Below are positions 1-10,644 of a stretch of DNA of 64,000 nucleotides, in pieces. The stretch is from Anthostomella pinea (Eukaryota; Ascomycota; Sordariomycetes; Xylariales; Xylariaceae), in assembly GCA_963556695.1 (NCBI GenBank), contig CAUWAG010000018.1:1-64000 (forward strand), given 5' to 3'. Position numbers and translations under genes: made by a program. The notes under the pieces are model-generated. The model made no database searches. It was given only the letters and a program-made list of their open reading frames with translations, and was not told the origin of the DNA. Numbering within the stretch: position 1 is the stretch's first letter; every line of letters starts with the position of its first letter.

Positions 1-1552
1 CAGTTACGTATTGCTGTAAAGACATGTGCTTCGGTGTTTTAGTGCTTCACTTCGTGAGGAAGGCGCTCCTCCCTCTTCGTGGAGGATTATGACTGGCCAT
101 CCGATGTGGTCAGTCGCCATGACGGACGCGGCGATGCCTCTTCGTGCTCACGCACCATCGATCGCAACGCGCTGCCCACTCGGCGTTGTTATCCTCGGGC
201 TGCCCCCTGAGCCGCACCGCATTGGTCGACTGGTCTTGGAGGAATGGACGGATATGGTGATACATCTCGATGAATATCGTCGACTGCCTGTCCTGCAGCA
301 ACCCCGCATCATCCATCGACTTCTTTACGCGCTACTCTGACTTTGACCAAGTTGTAAACGCGCCAGCGATGTTATATTCACCTCTACTTCGTTCAGTTAC
401 GTATTGCTGATATTTCTCTCGCCTTTACCTAGGTGTGTTGCTTGGCTGTGCAAGTACCTGTATTGAAACTAGTCGTCGCCATTTACGGTACGTATGGTAC
501 TGTCTACAGCTCTGGCCTACTTGAGTCGCCTTTGCACAGAGAAGCGGGTGTTTGAGCCCGTCGAAGAGACGCGACCTCTCGAAAGAGAGATGCAAGTTTT
601 CCAGATTAACGGTTCACCAGTAGGACAAGCCACCCAAAGTCGACGTCCACGGGATCATTTTGATACAACGAATTATAATGATAAGTGTGCTGAATTCCCA
701 GGCTTGTTTGCACCCAATTACCTAGCAGCGAGTGGACACTTACAGGTCCAGGTAGTTGGGAATCAGGTTTCAGGTTGGTGTCAAAAACAGTACGTTGCAG
801 TAAGGATGTCTGGCATGTTTCTCCTGCTGTACGAGAGGCAACTATCCAGAAAGCCTCCAGCTCAGACCCTGGCATGACTACGCCTGATAGTGAGGTGCTG
901 TCTCTGGCTCTTCTCTCGCCTGCTGCTGTCTTTATTAGGCGGGAGGGCAAGCCAGGGTCTGATGACTGGAGGAAGCTGCCTGGGACGTCGCGTTGAGCGG
1001 GGATCTATCTATAGCGTCTAGTTGTGTTCCTCTACCTACTACATATATTTTCAGGGGAGAATTGGACTTTCAATGCATACATGTATATCTTGAAGAATGG
1101 GGGATCTACGGCTCGAGATTGACTTCAGCTCAGATCTGGTTGAGCGCTGGTTCTTGTAGAAGCTTCCATCCCCCAACTCTTTCTGAATTTGCCTCTTGCG
1201 CAAGTGACCCAAGGCATGCTTGCGCTTATCCTGTCCACTCTCTCATCTCCAGATACAAGCTGTCACTGAAATATTGCCGAAACTTACTTACACTCTAGTG
1301 CAAACAGTATGGATAGCAGTCTTCTATCCTGACGGGAGAGGCACAGTTCCCTCGAGGTACAGGAGGGAACACGAACACAGACTCCACAATGAAGACTATC
1401 ACCACACCCACACCCACGAGCAGCATGGCAGTCTCGGCCGCGACATCGAGCGGCTTTTGGTTTACACACCTGACTTCCCTGATTGCCAGCTATAATAAAC
1501 TCACATGTGCCTTTGATCGGCTTGAGTACATGTAGCATCATCAGACAACTTG
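1..1552. other. Left-edge region, no supported gene
   Basis: I see no open frame here that resembles a known protein or carries convincing splice signals. A 16-bp stretch (CAGTTACGTATTGCTG) occurs at 1-16 and again at 394-409, so the first 400 bp may be bounded by a direct repeat. The short open frames overlap on both strands and look random. Confidence 0.4.
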
Positions 1553-1761
1553 TTTAACTCGTATTATGCTGGGTTGTTAAAAAAAAAAAAGTAAAAAAAG
1601 AAAGAAAAAAAGCCCGTGTGTTCTCGTCCTCATACCTGCAAGCCCAAGGACAGTAAATTACCTTAGAAGGTAAAAACCTAACCGAGAGGTGAAGCGTAAA
1701 GGAGGTGGGTGGTTCGATTCCACCTTCGGGCCTAGGTTATTGATGCTTTTTAACTCGTATT
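1553..1761. repeat. 183-bp insertion between 13-bp direct repeats, with a tRNA-like T arm
   Basis: The sequence TTTAACTCGTATT occurs at 1553-1565 and again at 1749-1761, enclosing 183 bp. The enclosed DNA begins with an A-rich run (about 1578-1611). Near its end is a perfect T-arm/B-box-like hairpin: GGTGG at 1708-1712, a 7-nt loop, and CCACC at 1720-1724. It is followed by CGGGC, which can pair with GCCCG at 1612-1616. No A box or complete cloverleaf is visible, so I do not call a tRNA gene. The flanking repeats look like a target-site duplication, which suggests a tRNA-related retroposon. The family is unknown. Confidence 0.45.
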
Positions 1762-1929
1762 TTTTCTCTCTTATGTTCGTAGCTTAGAGAGTCTCGGGGG
1801 TGGGGTCCAGGACGTCGTGAAGGCTATGGAGGCCTTCATTCACTCCTGCCCTTGGGCTTGTTGGGTGGCTGGCTTCACGGGGTTGCAGATCCTCCGACAT
1901 ACTAGCCACCAACACCAGCAACAGGCTGA

Positions 1930-2199
1930 CCCTAACCCTAACCCTAACCCTAACCCTAACCCTAACCCTAACCCTAACCCTAACCCTAACCCTAACCCTA
2001 ACCCTAACCCTAACCCTAACCCTAACCCTAACCCTAACCCTAACCCTAACCCTAACCCTAACCCTAACCCTAACCCTAACCCTAACCCTAACCCTAACCC
2101 TAACCCTAACCCTAACCCTAACCCTAACCCTAACCCTAACCCTAACCCTAACCCTAACCCTAACCCTAACCCTAACCCTAACCCTAACCCTAACCCTAA
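1930..2199 (+). repeat. Interstitial telomeric repeat (CCCTAA) x45
   Basis: This is an uninterrupted array of 45 perfect CCCTAA hexamers (270 bp), the C-rich strand of the TTAGGG telomere repeat used by most filamentous ascomycetes. The orientation is that of a left chromosome end whose interior lies to the right, yet 1.9 kb of non-telomeric DNA precedes it. It is therefore an internal array, from a healed or fused end or a recent capture, or else an assembly join. The lack of any degenerate unit argues for recent origin. The long Pro-Asn, Leu-Gly and Val-Arg frames it generates are artefacts. Confidence 0.97.
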
Positions 2200-4890
2200 C
2201 CCCCACAGCTTCATGATCTACTTCGCAACTTTACTCCTGTCAACTGCTGAATGGGTTGAAAGGTGTGGGATGCCTTGCTGCCTCTCGAGACATCGCAATG
2301 GCCCATACTTGCAGCACGTCTGGCCAGACCTAACAGCTTCATCCCAAAGGTGTTGGAGCTCGGGGTTAGTGAAGATGGTCTGTCCTGGGGGTGGCGCGCT
2401 CAGCTCGTCTTGCCTGGTAGGAGTGTCTTCGGCGTGGGTTGCTGGGTTTATCCGTTGTCCAGACCTTGTGCTCACTGGGGCCACCACAATAGCGTGAATG
2501 TTGGCGACGTCGTGAGAATGTTCTGTGCATGGTGGTAACCAGGTCCTTGATCAGCTGGAACTCCCTGTTAGTAAGACTTTCATCGTGTTCTCCCTTGATA
2601 CAGTCTTTGGGACGGCGGGACAGGAAGTCTGGCTTCCCGGAAAGACAAGCCTTCACTGCAGGTTCAAAGTGTCCCAAGTGTGTCTGTTGCGGGACTGAAG
2701 TAAGAATATCGGGTTTAGTCTTGGCAAACAACTGTAGTCCAATGCCGGATAGAGATTGGCGCCGCTGTTTCGTAGACCTCATGATCGATTCTTGGTATCC
2801 ATTCGCTTGTTTGTCGCAGCTTAACAAGTGTGACGCCAGAGTCTCCTTTGCCACCCCTGAATCGAGCAAATGTACCTGCTATATCTGATCTGGGTCCCCG
2901 TGAAAGTCGATATCTCACACCAAACTCCTATTTGACCCCCCTGATGGCACCCTCCCTTGAGCTTCCAACCATCTAAGGGTAGGTACTATAAACGCTGTCA
3001 TATCATTCTTTGTTATCAATGTTCCGTCAAAGCATCTGCAATCATGTTATTCGTACCCTCCATCCCGGCCATGAGGCCTCTTCTAGTTACTTACTTTGAC
3101 ACCACCATCCACACGCCGAAGTCCTTGAGAGGCTTTTCCTACTGAGTACCTATCGCTAACGGCTTCGCTGACCGTCAAATCAGCACCACGGCGATCCAGT
3201 CGGGAGCGATCGCCCTAGTTAGAAGATAGCTCATGCTGTAGTCAGATAATTTTCAGTGCTACCTCACTAATGCTGGTTAGGAATGCTGCATCACCCACAC
3301 ATCAGTCGCGCATCAGCCATGCATCATCATCTGCAATCATATAATAACCCTTATCTCCATTGCAGCCATAAACTTGGAGATGTGTCTGGTCGGGGCGCTT
3401 GTCTGGGGCCATCGGTCAACCTGTCTTCCTCATACCTAATGAAAACGTGTTGTCCGGGTGGTGGTGCGCTCAGCTCTTCCGGGTACTGATAGGTCTCTCT
3501 GTTCAACACCATTGGCTCGACCACGACCACTGCCAGGCCTGTCCCGACCTACGCTTGGTCGCCCAAAAAGGTTTGGAATGCCACCAGAACCACAGCTCCT
3601 GATGAAAGCCCGACCACAGTCCAGTATTTGGACAGCGTTGGCATCGAGCTTCCACTAGCTCCCTCTAGCTCCCTCTAGCTTCCTATCGCTCCTTGGATGC
3701 TTTTGAATTAGTACACTACGTTGTACCTATTTACTGGCTTCAGTGTTATTCTCATGTAGGGAATAGGGCCTACTTACTCGAGCAGTGGGGAGCAGTGGGG
3801 AGCCCTACTGATATGTGGATATGTTCCTGATCCGACATATCCATCACCTGACCTGTGCTTTTCACCTGTACGTTCGCAGTGTGGAAGTTGTGAATACACG
3901 GATGTTGATGGATTCTACTGATTGTGTTGTTCTGCTTCTTCGGTGTACAGAGATTGATCAGCTGCCTTTTTGGTGGGTCAGATGCTCCGTGTCACGGCGA
4001 GTGGCACCTAAGACGAGACAAAGCAGTCGTCAAGGGGGTAACCGACACTATAGACGAAAATATCGAAGATGAAGAAAGAGAGAAAGAGAGCTAGATACAG
4101 GTGGGAGACAAAGTCATCTAGATGAACCCCTATCTAGTGCTGGCCAGGGTGTGATGTGGGGCGCAGTAGATTGAAGGTCTTGAGCTTTTCGAAAGTGAGG
4201 GTGTTGATATACTTCATCAGCTCAGTTGGCTGGGTTGTGCGAATGAAGCGAAGAAGTGCTAGGAACTCAAGGGTTGGAACGAGTTTGGATAGCGCGAGGT
4301 GAAATAGAGAGGACGGAGTAGGGTGGATGCCAAGGCAGAGGAGAAATAAAAAGCAAAAGAGTCCGGTGTCCGACAAGAGCTTGCAGGGGATTGAATTGTG
4401 GTCGTGCTTAGGTGAGCGAGCTGAGCGAGACCCAAGCGGAAGTCAAAGAGGTTGCAGGTTTTCTCTCACAAAACAGTGACCAAAAGTACGCGAAAGTGAC
4501 GCGTCGCGTCAAAAAGAAAAAAGACAGCTGGAGGGAGAGGGCTGAATACAGGCACACCTATGTATGTAAGGGCTTTACTAGGTATCTAAGAAGATGGCGC
4601 TACGGAATAAAGCAGTTTGGTTCGCAAACTCCACCTGTTAGAAATGGCCAACGGGCACTGGCTCTCTTTATACGAAGTTAATAAACCCAACCTTGGAAGG
4701 AGCAAGTAGGTCCGTTTGATGGTTTCAAGTATGAGTATGGTCTGCACAACCAGCGGGGTCTGGCACCTACATTAGGCTATGGACCAAGTCCAGTCGGTAC
4801 GATCTCCAGCGATCTCTTGACGTTCTGAGACGATAAGTTACCGACCGGCCGTTCTGTCAGGACAATTGTTCATTGATGATTCAGAGACGT
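2200..4890. other. Subtelomere-like region, no supported gene
   Basis: Several open frames of 60-170 codons occur (the longest on the minus strand at 2366-2869), but none shows a domain I recognise and they overlap each other. Short tandem repeats are present (CCCTCTAGCT near 3655-3690, GAGCAGTGGG near 3780-3800). A purine-rich stretch at about 4046-4112 resembles one at about 10446-10515, so part of this region probably derives from a dispersed repeat. Confidence 0.4.
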
Positions 4891-4891
4891 C

Positions 4892-5357
4892 CACAGACTT
4901 CTAGCAGCCAGGTCTGGACATGGCGACTTTGCTGGATACCACGAACGTTTCGGGCATACAGAATCGAATGACCACTGCAGCTGCGGTGAAAGGAAAACAC
5001 CGCAGCATATTTTCTCTTGCGAAAGGCTTAGGAAAACCCGACTGCTGCCCAGGTACTCGCCTAGGGCAGCTTGTTTACAATACTTGGGGGAGAGGAGCGC
5101 GGAATGGGCAAGGTTCGTTGAAAAGAGCAAGTTCTTTTCATCAATCTGCCCCCGATAGATAGCTATTTTTCTTTGGAGGACCAGATGGATGACCTTAGAG
5201 TCATGCCACCGCAACAGCGGGGATGGGCTCGTGAGCGGATCTGACTGTACTTAGCTTCTGATACCTCCACAACCCTGCGATGCAGAGGCTCTGGGAGGCG
5301 AGCTTTGCACTACTGAGGAGCGATACCCCACGTTAAATACAATCAATCAATCAAAAC
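4892..5357 (+). mobile_element. 5'-truncated Tad-like LINE fragment (3' end)
   Basis: The open frame from 4892 to the TAG at 5159-5161 encodes the last 89 or so residues of a Tad-like LINE ORF2. It includes the cysteine/histidine knuckle seen after the RNase H domain (C-x-C-G...P-Q-H-I-F-x-C). The 3' UTR follows, and the element ends in an (AATC)n tail at about 5339-5356. It aligns closely with the 3' end of the LINE at 12157-12614, sharing the diagnostic GCAGAGGCTCTGGGAGG. The 5' part is missing, as is usual for incomplete target-primed reverse transcription. No target-site duplication is evident. Confidence 0.8.
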
Positions 5358-5701
5358 CCTCAGCCATTCAAAGTAGCTGAGGTGGTGATGATCCAAAAAC
5401 CAGGCAAGAAAGACAACTACAAATCAACCTCTGCTGATGCCTAATACTTGCGACCTCTGAGAGTTGGGCACGGATCATAGTCACGTGCCTGGTGGGCTGC
5501 GGTAACAACTATCTGGACCATGGATACGAAACGAGCGAAGCAATCCGGATCCTGGAATTGCGGTGTGGGCTCCTTTGCCGCTTCCTCTTTTGTGGCTTGA
5601 GCATGCTTTCTAGCCTCTTCGAGGGCGTTTGCAGACTGCTGCGCTTCCTCCAGTGCGTGTTAGATTTCAAAGTGTTCTATTAAGGAGAGGAATTCCAGCT
5701 A

Positions 5702-7637
5702 ACATCTCCCACCCCCCTGCGGACCACCCCCCCGCGGACCAGCGCGTTCTGACCCACAAACGCGTAATTCACCAACCACCAGGATTATAGTGATCCACCA
5801 TCTACACCATCACTTTTGTATCTTTTTTTTCACAAAGCACACTATTTGAATCCTTATCCACTGCTGAATCTCATGATGTCATTTTACGACCGTCAAATAA
5901 AAGCTGAAGCCGCCATTTTGGCCATCCAACGCGGAGCTCCAGTCCGCTCGTCAGCCCTCGAATGGCAAATCAGTCGCTCGTACGTCAACCGACGAATCTC
6001 TGGCACCCCAACGCGGAATGAGACCAGCGCTCTCCAACAGGTTCTCTCACCGTATCTCGAACATAAGCTGGCAAGCTGGGCCCTGGGGCAAGCACGGCTA
6101 GGGTATTCTCCGGCGGTCTCTAAGTTCCGTCTCATGGCCCAGCGGATGCTCTATGCCACCGGGAATGCTCGAGAATTAGGGAAAAATTGGGCATCCAAGT
6201 TCCTGTCTCGAAACCCGGAAGTCAAGATAATGAAGTCTCGTATTATCGACTACAACCGAGTGAATGGTACTACAGCGGCAAATATCAACATTTTTTTCGA
6301 TTGGTGTGACGCCCCTGACGTGGTTAACCTTATGCCAGCACGCTGGTACAACGTCGACAAAATGGGAATCGCCCAGGGGGTTGGGGACTCCCATTGGGTG
6401 GTCTCCGAGGCCTCCGGCAAGATGGCTATGAAGAAAGGGGTCGAAAAGGATGAATGGATAACTGCCCTAGAGTGTGTGAGCGGATCTGGTGAGACCTTGC
6501 CGCCGCTGGTGATTCTCAAGGGGGTTAACGTACAAGCCCAGTAATTTAGCAACCAAAATGAGGGCAAATTCACCGACTGGAGGTTTATTACGTCGCCCAA
6601 TGGATGGACCTCGAATCCCATTGTGTTAGAATGGCTTCAACGTATCTTTATTCCTCACATTTGGAAGGTCCACGGCAACACATGGGTGGTTTTGGTGTGT
6701 GATGGCCACGACTCCCACACGAATGACGAGTTTCTAGCCACCTGCTTAAGAAATAAAGTATGGTTGATCTTTTATGAACCTTACTGCTCCCATGTAATCC
6801 AGGTGTTAGATATGTGAGTCTTCAATTTGGTGAAGAAGAGGTTGAAGACCTTACTCCAGGAGACGCCCAGCGGCCGTCTGGGACTCAGGCCATCTAAGGA
6901 GGAGGTTTTGGAGTGCTACAAACAGGCCCGGAAGGACACAATGACGCTCCTCAACATCAGAATTGCCTGGAAAAAGACTGGGATTGTTCCTCGCAACAGA
7001 GCAGAGGCATTGAAATCGAAATATGTGATTCTAGAGGACAAGGGGGTGGCCAGGGCACGCCAGAGGGACCCTAAGGCTTCTGAGCGAGCCACAACACCAG
7101 ATTTTCTCGAGATGGTAGCTAAAACCATTGTCACAACACCCTCTAGAAGCCGGGCTTTACAAGAGAGTGCTCGAAAGCTCGAAAGAAAGGACCCTTCCTT
7201 TGGGGGGCCATCTGAGCGCTTGTTGGTGCGGAAGGCTGGCAAGGCCATGGATGTTCAGGCTGCTACCATTACAAATCTACGGGCCAAATGTGAGCTGCTT
7301 GAGGCTTAAGTGGCTAAAAAGGCTAATACCACTCGAAAAGCAGTCAAACCAACACCAGGGGAACGATTCGTCACAATGGCTAACATAAGGGAGGCCAAAA
7401 TGGAGCTGAGGAACAGGAGGGTCTATAGGGACTCCGCTGCAGGCGAAGAGGTCCCACAAGAGGTCCCTGGTGAAGATTTAGGGTCGGAATCGGATTCTGG
7501 GAGCTGTATTATGGTTAGAACACCACGACCTCAGTGTATTTAGCAACTGTGGTGGTTGTAGATGGCTTCATCTGAATGAGAGTGGTGTGGTGTGGAGTGG
7601 TCCGTGGGGGGGTGGTCCGCAGGGGGGGGTGAGATGT
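5702..7637 (+). mobile_element. pogo/Fot1-type DNA transposon with ~45-bp TIRs
   Basis: The left end (5702-5745) and right end (7594-7637) are near-perfect inverted copies starting ACATCTC. Inside them a C-rich GCGGACCACCCCC motif is repeated in tandem. The element is flanked by TA on both sides (5700-5701 and 7638-7639), the target duplication of the Tc1/mariner-pogo superfamily. At 1936 bp it has the usual size and contains one transposase gene read left to right. Ends, TA and internal gene are all present, so this is a full-length copy, inactive through stop codons. Confidence 0.88.
5873..7543 (+). pseudogene. pogo/Fot1-like transposase, three in-frame stops
   Basis: A single frame runs through the element, broken only by TAA at 6542-6544, TGA at 6815-6817 and TAA at 7307-7309, with no frameshift. 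The N-terminal part is the helix-turn-helix/CENP-B-type DNA-binding region of Fot1 transposases (K-A-E-A-A-I-L-A-I-Q start, K-N-W-A-S-K-F further on). The middle carries DDE-superfamily landmarks: N-V-D-K-M-G where the family has N-x-D-E-x-G, V-C-D-G-H-D-S-H, and a P-x-x-S-H-V-I-Q-V-L-D-like block. CAA-to-TAA changes explain two stops and CGA-to-TGA could explain the third, which fits RIP-type mutation. The start is uncertain because tandem ATGs lie at 5873 and 5876 and an in-frame ATG at 5816. Confidence 0.85.
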
Positions 7638-7639
7638 TA

Positions 7640-8500
7640 CTCTGGAGCGGCCAGAATGGCCCTATATATATCCAAGATACTAAAGGAAAGGATACGTGGC
7701 CTTATATTGGCCACGTATGTGACAGAGTCACAAATGGGGATGGTGATCCTGAAGGATGACTATGGATGGGCTAACGTAGCCCAGAATCCAACAGTGCGGC
7801 CGCTTATCAAAATCGTTATCGCTTCCCATCGTCCCCACCGGTCTGATAGCGGGGATTGCCAAACGCGTCACCGCGTCGCGTAAAATAATTTGACAACTCA
7901 TTTTCCTCCGCCTTAATTTGGGTGCAGCGAAAGCGTTAACTGCAAGGGATACTGATTACGCTAACTTTTTTTGCTGTCGAGGCGACTATATTCTCAGACA
8001 ACTAAAGGCTCCACATTTAGCCATGGCTTGTAGACGAATAAAACCATTGAATATAGCTAAGCAGACATTGTTGAAATGCCTGAGGTCATTGACAACTTGC
8101 GCAAGACAAAACCAAGCAACTTTTGAAAACTCTAGTTTTCCTGCAACAACATAATGCCCCTGATCTCCCTACGCGGTGGCCTGTTGCGTTCGACTTCTCA
8201 TGAAGGCTCTCAGTTGGTATATTTGCGGAGCGGGAACGAGTCGCCGGGCATGGGATCCAGATGCCATACCTTGCAATTGACCGACTCGAACGCCTCGGCC
8301 CATTCCCGTGCGAGGCCCTCTGGAATGGGCCATCCGAGCTGCGAGCTGCGCAGTCTCATGCGGACGAGGTGTCGCTTCTCCCCGGCGGCAGCCCCATTGA
8401 CAAAGCCCTCACGTCGGTGAAGTTGTTGATAAAGTGCATATCATCGCCTGAGTCTGCACCTCCAACTGAATCGCCTGCGCAATCGCCTCCACCGTGTCGA
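7640..8500. other. Gap between transposon and NACHT fragment
   Basis: Only short overlapping frames occur here, without recognisable domains. The right part (about 8409-8700, read on the minus strand) may hold the decayed continuation of the NACHT gene that ends at 8702. Confidence 0.35.
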
Positions 8501-8701
8501 GAGCCTCATGTTGACGCTCGTTGAGCTTGGGGAGATGCTCTGGACGGGGGTGAGTAGAGTTTCCCAGCAACGAAGTGCGACCAAAGTTCATCATCAGCTT
8601 TGAGTCTTGATAGAAAAGTAATGGTCGGCACTGGAAGTGTGGCCTGGCAGAAATTGATCAAGATTAGCTCCATTCGGCGAGAAGACGAGTCCGCAAAAAG
8701 C

Positions 8702-9439
8702 TTACAGCGCCACGGGCCAATCAATCTGCGGCCAGTTGCGGCTTGAGACGAGCCACTTAGCGCATGTTGCTTGCGAGGTTTCGACAATCAACTCGAGCAG
8801 CTGCGGTAGGCCACCTATACACTCGTCCAGTGCGTCGACAACGAGGCAGACGCCCTGCAGCTTCGGGTCGCGGAGTATGTCCGTGAAGATCTCGGATAAC
8901 GCATACCAAGCATTATCGCCCTGGAACAGCCCCTCGCCAGCGACATCGTACTTCTTCTTCATATGCGATACGAGGAAGGCGTCTTGGTCAAGAAGCATGA
9001 AGATGAGACCGCGCAGGACGGCCGTCGCGGTGTTGATGCGCTCAATGGTGGCTTGGCAGAAGAAGTACGCTAGGCGGCTTCCTTGGGCGAGCCTCGTTTT
9101 GAGATGATCGACAATGCCACACAGGAGCATGGTCTTGCCCTTTCCCGGGTTGCCCTTGACCCAGAGCAGCCGCTGGTCCTCGTGGTCGCGCCATTGGTGG
9201 AAGTCAGGGTTGTCGAGCACCCAGACGTACGAGTCCGCGAGCAGGCCGCCCTTGGTGTCCTGGACGCGCTTCTTGTCATGGCGCGGGTCGGTGACGCGGA
9301 GGTCGATGAGGCATCGGTTGGCCGTCTGCTGGATGTTGACGATATTGCCTTGGTGGAAGGGTCCTCCATGCACGGTGACATTCCCGCTATAGAACGATCC
9401 GCCTTGGTCTATGGATGGATCTAGGCTGTCATTCGCCAT
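8702..9439 (-). CDS. NACHT-domain STAND protein, truncated (HET-E/NWD2 type)
   Basis: This 245-residue frame starts at ATG 9439. It matches the NACHT core of fungal NLR-like STAND proteins that control heterokaryon incompatibility and immunity-like cell death. Visible are the fungal pre-NACHT block (D-x-K-R-V-Q-D-T-K-G-G-L-L-A-D-S-Y near residues 55-71), a perfect Walker A (GNPGKGKT, residues 96-103), a Walker B-like V-V-D-A-L-D-E-C near residue 200 and the S-S-R-N-W-P motif. The frame stops just after that. A GTAAGC donor overlaps the stop codon, so an intron and a further exon toward 8500 are possible, but no WD40, ankyrin or TPR repeats follow. In place of an N-terminal effector domain there are two 12-residue glycine-rich repeats (residues 13-36). 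It is probably a truncated or decaying copy. Confidence 0.75.
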   Translation of the reverse strand: MANDSLDPSIDQGGSFYSGNVTVHGGPFHQGNIVNIQQTANRCLIDLRVTDPRHDKKRVQDTKGGLLADSYVWVLDNPDFHQWRDHEDQRLLWVKGNPGKGKTMLLCGIVDHLKTRLAQGSRLAYFFCQATIERINTATAVLRGLIFMLLDQDAFLVSHMKKKYDVAGEGLFQGDNAWYALSEIFTDILRDPKLQGVCLVVDALDECIGGLPQLLELIVETSQATCAKWLVSSRNWPQIDWPVAL

Positions 9440-9960
9440 TGTGGAAGACCTGACGTTTGCTTTTGGAAAACACGAGTCTGGGGTTTGCGCGCCCGAGAGA
9501 GGCTACGTGAGCTGTGCTGGCTTCCTTCAGAGTTGCGCAGCCGAGAGGCACAGGCACGCTCCAGAAGCGGGCTGGCCTGCAGGCTAGGCTGGAATGCGTC
9601 CGACTTCTGAGCAGATAGCCTTGTGACCTCTTGGAGATACCCTGTTGTATGGACGAATATTCGCTGCGGAAAAGCCGGTGTGGTAAGCCGCAAGCGGCGG
9701 GCTGTGCCGATGACGGTTCTGCGAGGCGTCCGGGACCCAGCTCAACCGGCTCGTTATGGGCCTCGAAACGAGAAAGATATCATACTGGGCTGCTGCCAGT
9801 CTTTTAGAAATCGCACCAGGAACTGCCTTGGATGGTAAAAAGGTCGCCGTGTGATCCCAAAGCAGCATGGTGGGATAGCGTAACAAGCAGCGATTTCCGA
9901 GCAGAGCCTCTGGTTCTGGCGTGGCCAGCCGCTCTAAAACCCGTTACAGCTTGGTTGCGG
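9440..9960. other. Upstream of the NACHT gene, nothing supported
   Basis: This is the presumed promoter side of the minus-strand NACHT gene. Short frames are present on both strands, with no domain or splice structure I can support. Confidence 0.3.
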
Positions 9961-10195
9961 AGGCTTTAAAGTACTAAAAAAATATTTTATAAAGGATAAT
10001 TTTAAATAGCAACGCTAAACTTGCTAATGCAAAAAATCCAATTGTAAGTTTGGTTTTAATCGATAAACAGTTTAAAGTACGCTTTAAAAAGCTCAACGCT
10101 TAAAGCGCAAGACCTATTTACATAAAATATTAAAGTGTGCATAATTACGTCGTATAATTAAATAACGCAAAAAGGTTCTTAACCACTTTTTTTTG
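9960..10195. other. AT-rich block
   Basis: This block of about 235 bp is conspicuously A+T-rich compared with its GC-rich surroundings. It has runs such as TTTAAAAAG and TAATTAAATAA and no open frame. It borders repeat fragments and looks like heavily RIP-mutated repeat DNA. Confidence 0.55.
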
Positions 10196-10246
10196 CTATG
10201 CAATGGCTCTGGGAGGCATGGTTTGCCCTATCAATCAATCCGTCAA
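10196..10246 (+). repeat. SINE tail fragment
   Basis: About 50 bp match the 3' end of the SINE at 10645-11213 (GATGCAATGGCTCTGGGAGG-like, with the SINE-diagnostic CAATGG rather than the LINE CAGAGG). They end in an (AATC)n tail. This is a very short 5'-truncated copy. Confidence 0.6.
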
Positions 10247-10499
10247 TTTTGATTATCTTGATCAAACGGAGTATCAGGCGTATGACCGTTCGCTGTTCAC
10301 AAAATACAATTCGTTCATAAAGCAGAATCAAGGTCTATAGGCCCAGCAGTCGCACCTTTCCAGCAAGTAGTTGCGTCTGTAAGTGTACTTGTCACAGCGA
10401 GCGTACTGAGGAGCTGGGACATGGCCGGCAGCAAGCAGCTATTACTCTATTGACGAGAATATCAAGACTAGAGAGGAAAGGAAGAGAGAGAGAGAGATA

Positions 10500-10644
10500 G
10501 GTACAGTGGGAGGTTGCCCCTTTAAGGGGATCCTCTGGTCAGATCCTTCCCCTATTGGGAGGTATCCACTTGTCATATGGGAAGGTCTGTGCAGGCCGCC
10601 ACAGCCGTCACAAGGGGCTTCTTGGGACAATAGATGCTGTACTA
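10500..10644 (+). mobile_element. Tad-like LINE, part 5' of the SINE insertion
   Basis: Reading in the frame ending ...T-I-D-A-V-L at 10644, this segment continues directly into R-T-A-I-R-A-I-L-P-V-W-K-T at 11227 once the intervening SINE is ignored. That block (RAILPVWKTxP) is the conserved region just after the reverse transcriptase domain of Tad-clade ORF2 proteins. The 5' limit is uncertain and the sequence upstream of about 10500 is degenerate. The reverse transcriptase and endonuclease are missing. Confidence 0.6.

Noticed and set aside
1612..1731. Possible intron-containing tRNA
   Set aside because: There is a good T arm and partial acceptor pairing, but no A box, D arm or anticodon arm. 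It is listed only as part of a repeat.
1784..2497. Long Pro-Asn, Leu-Gly and Val-Arg repeat proteins on both strands
   Set aside because: They are translations of the CCCTAA telomeric array and have no coding support.
2322..3500. Duplicated block containing GTGGTG/GGCGCGCTCAGCTC
   Set aside because: Similarity between 2380-2440 and 3440-3500 is short and patchy. It is too weak to call an element.
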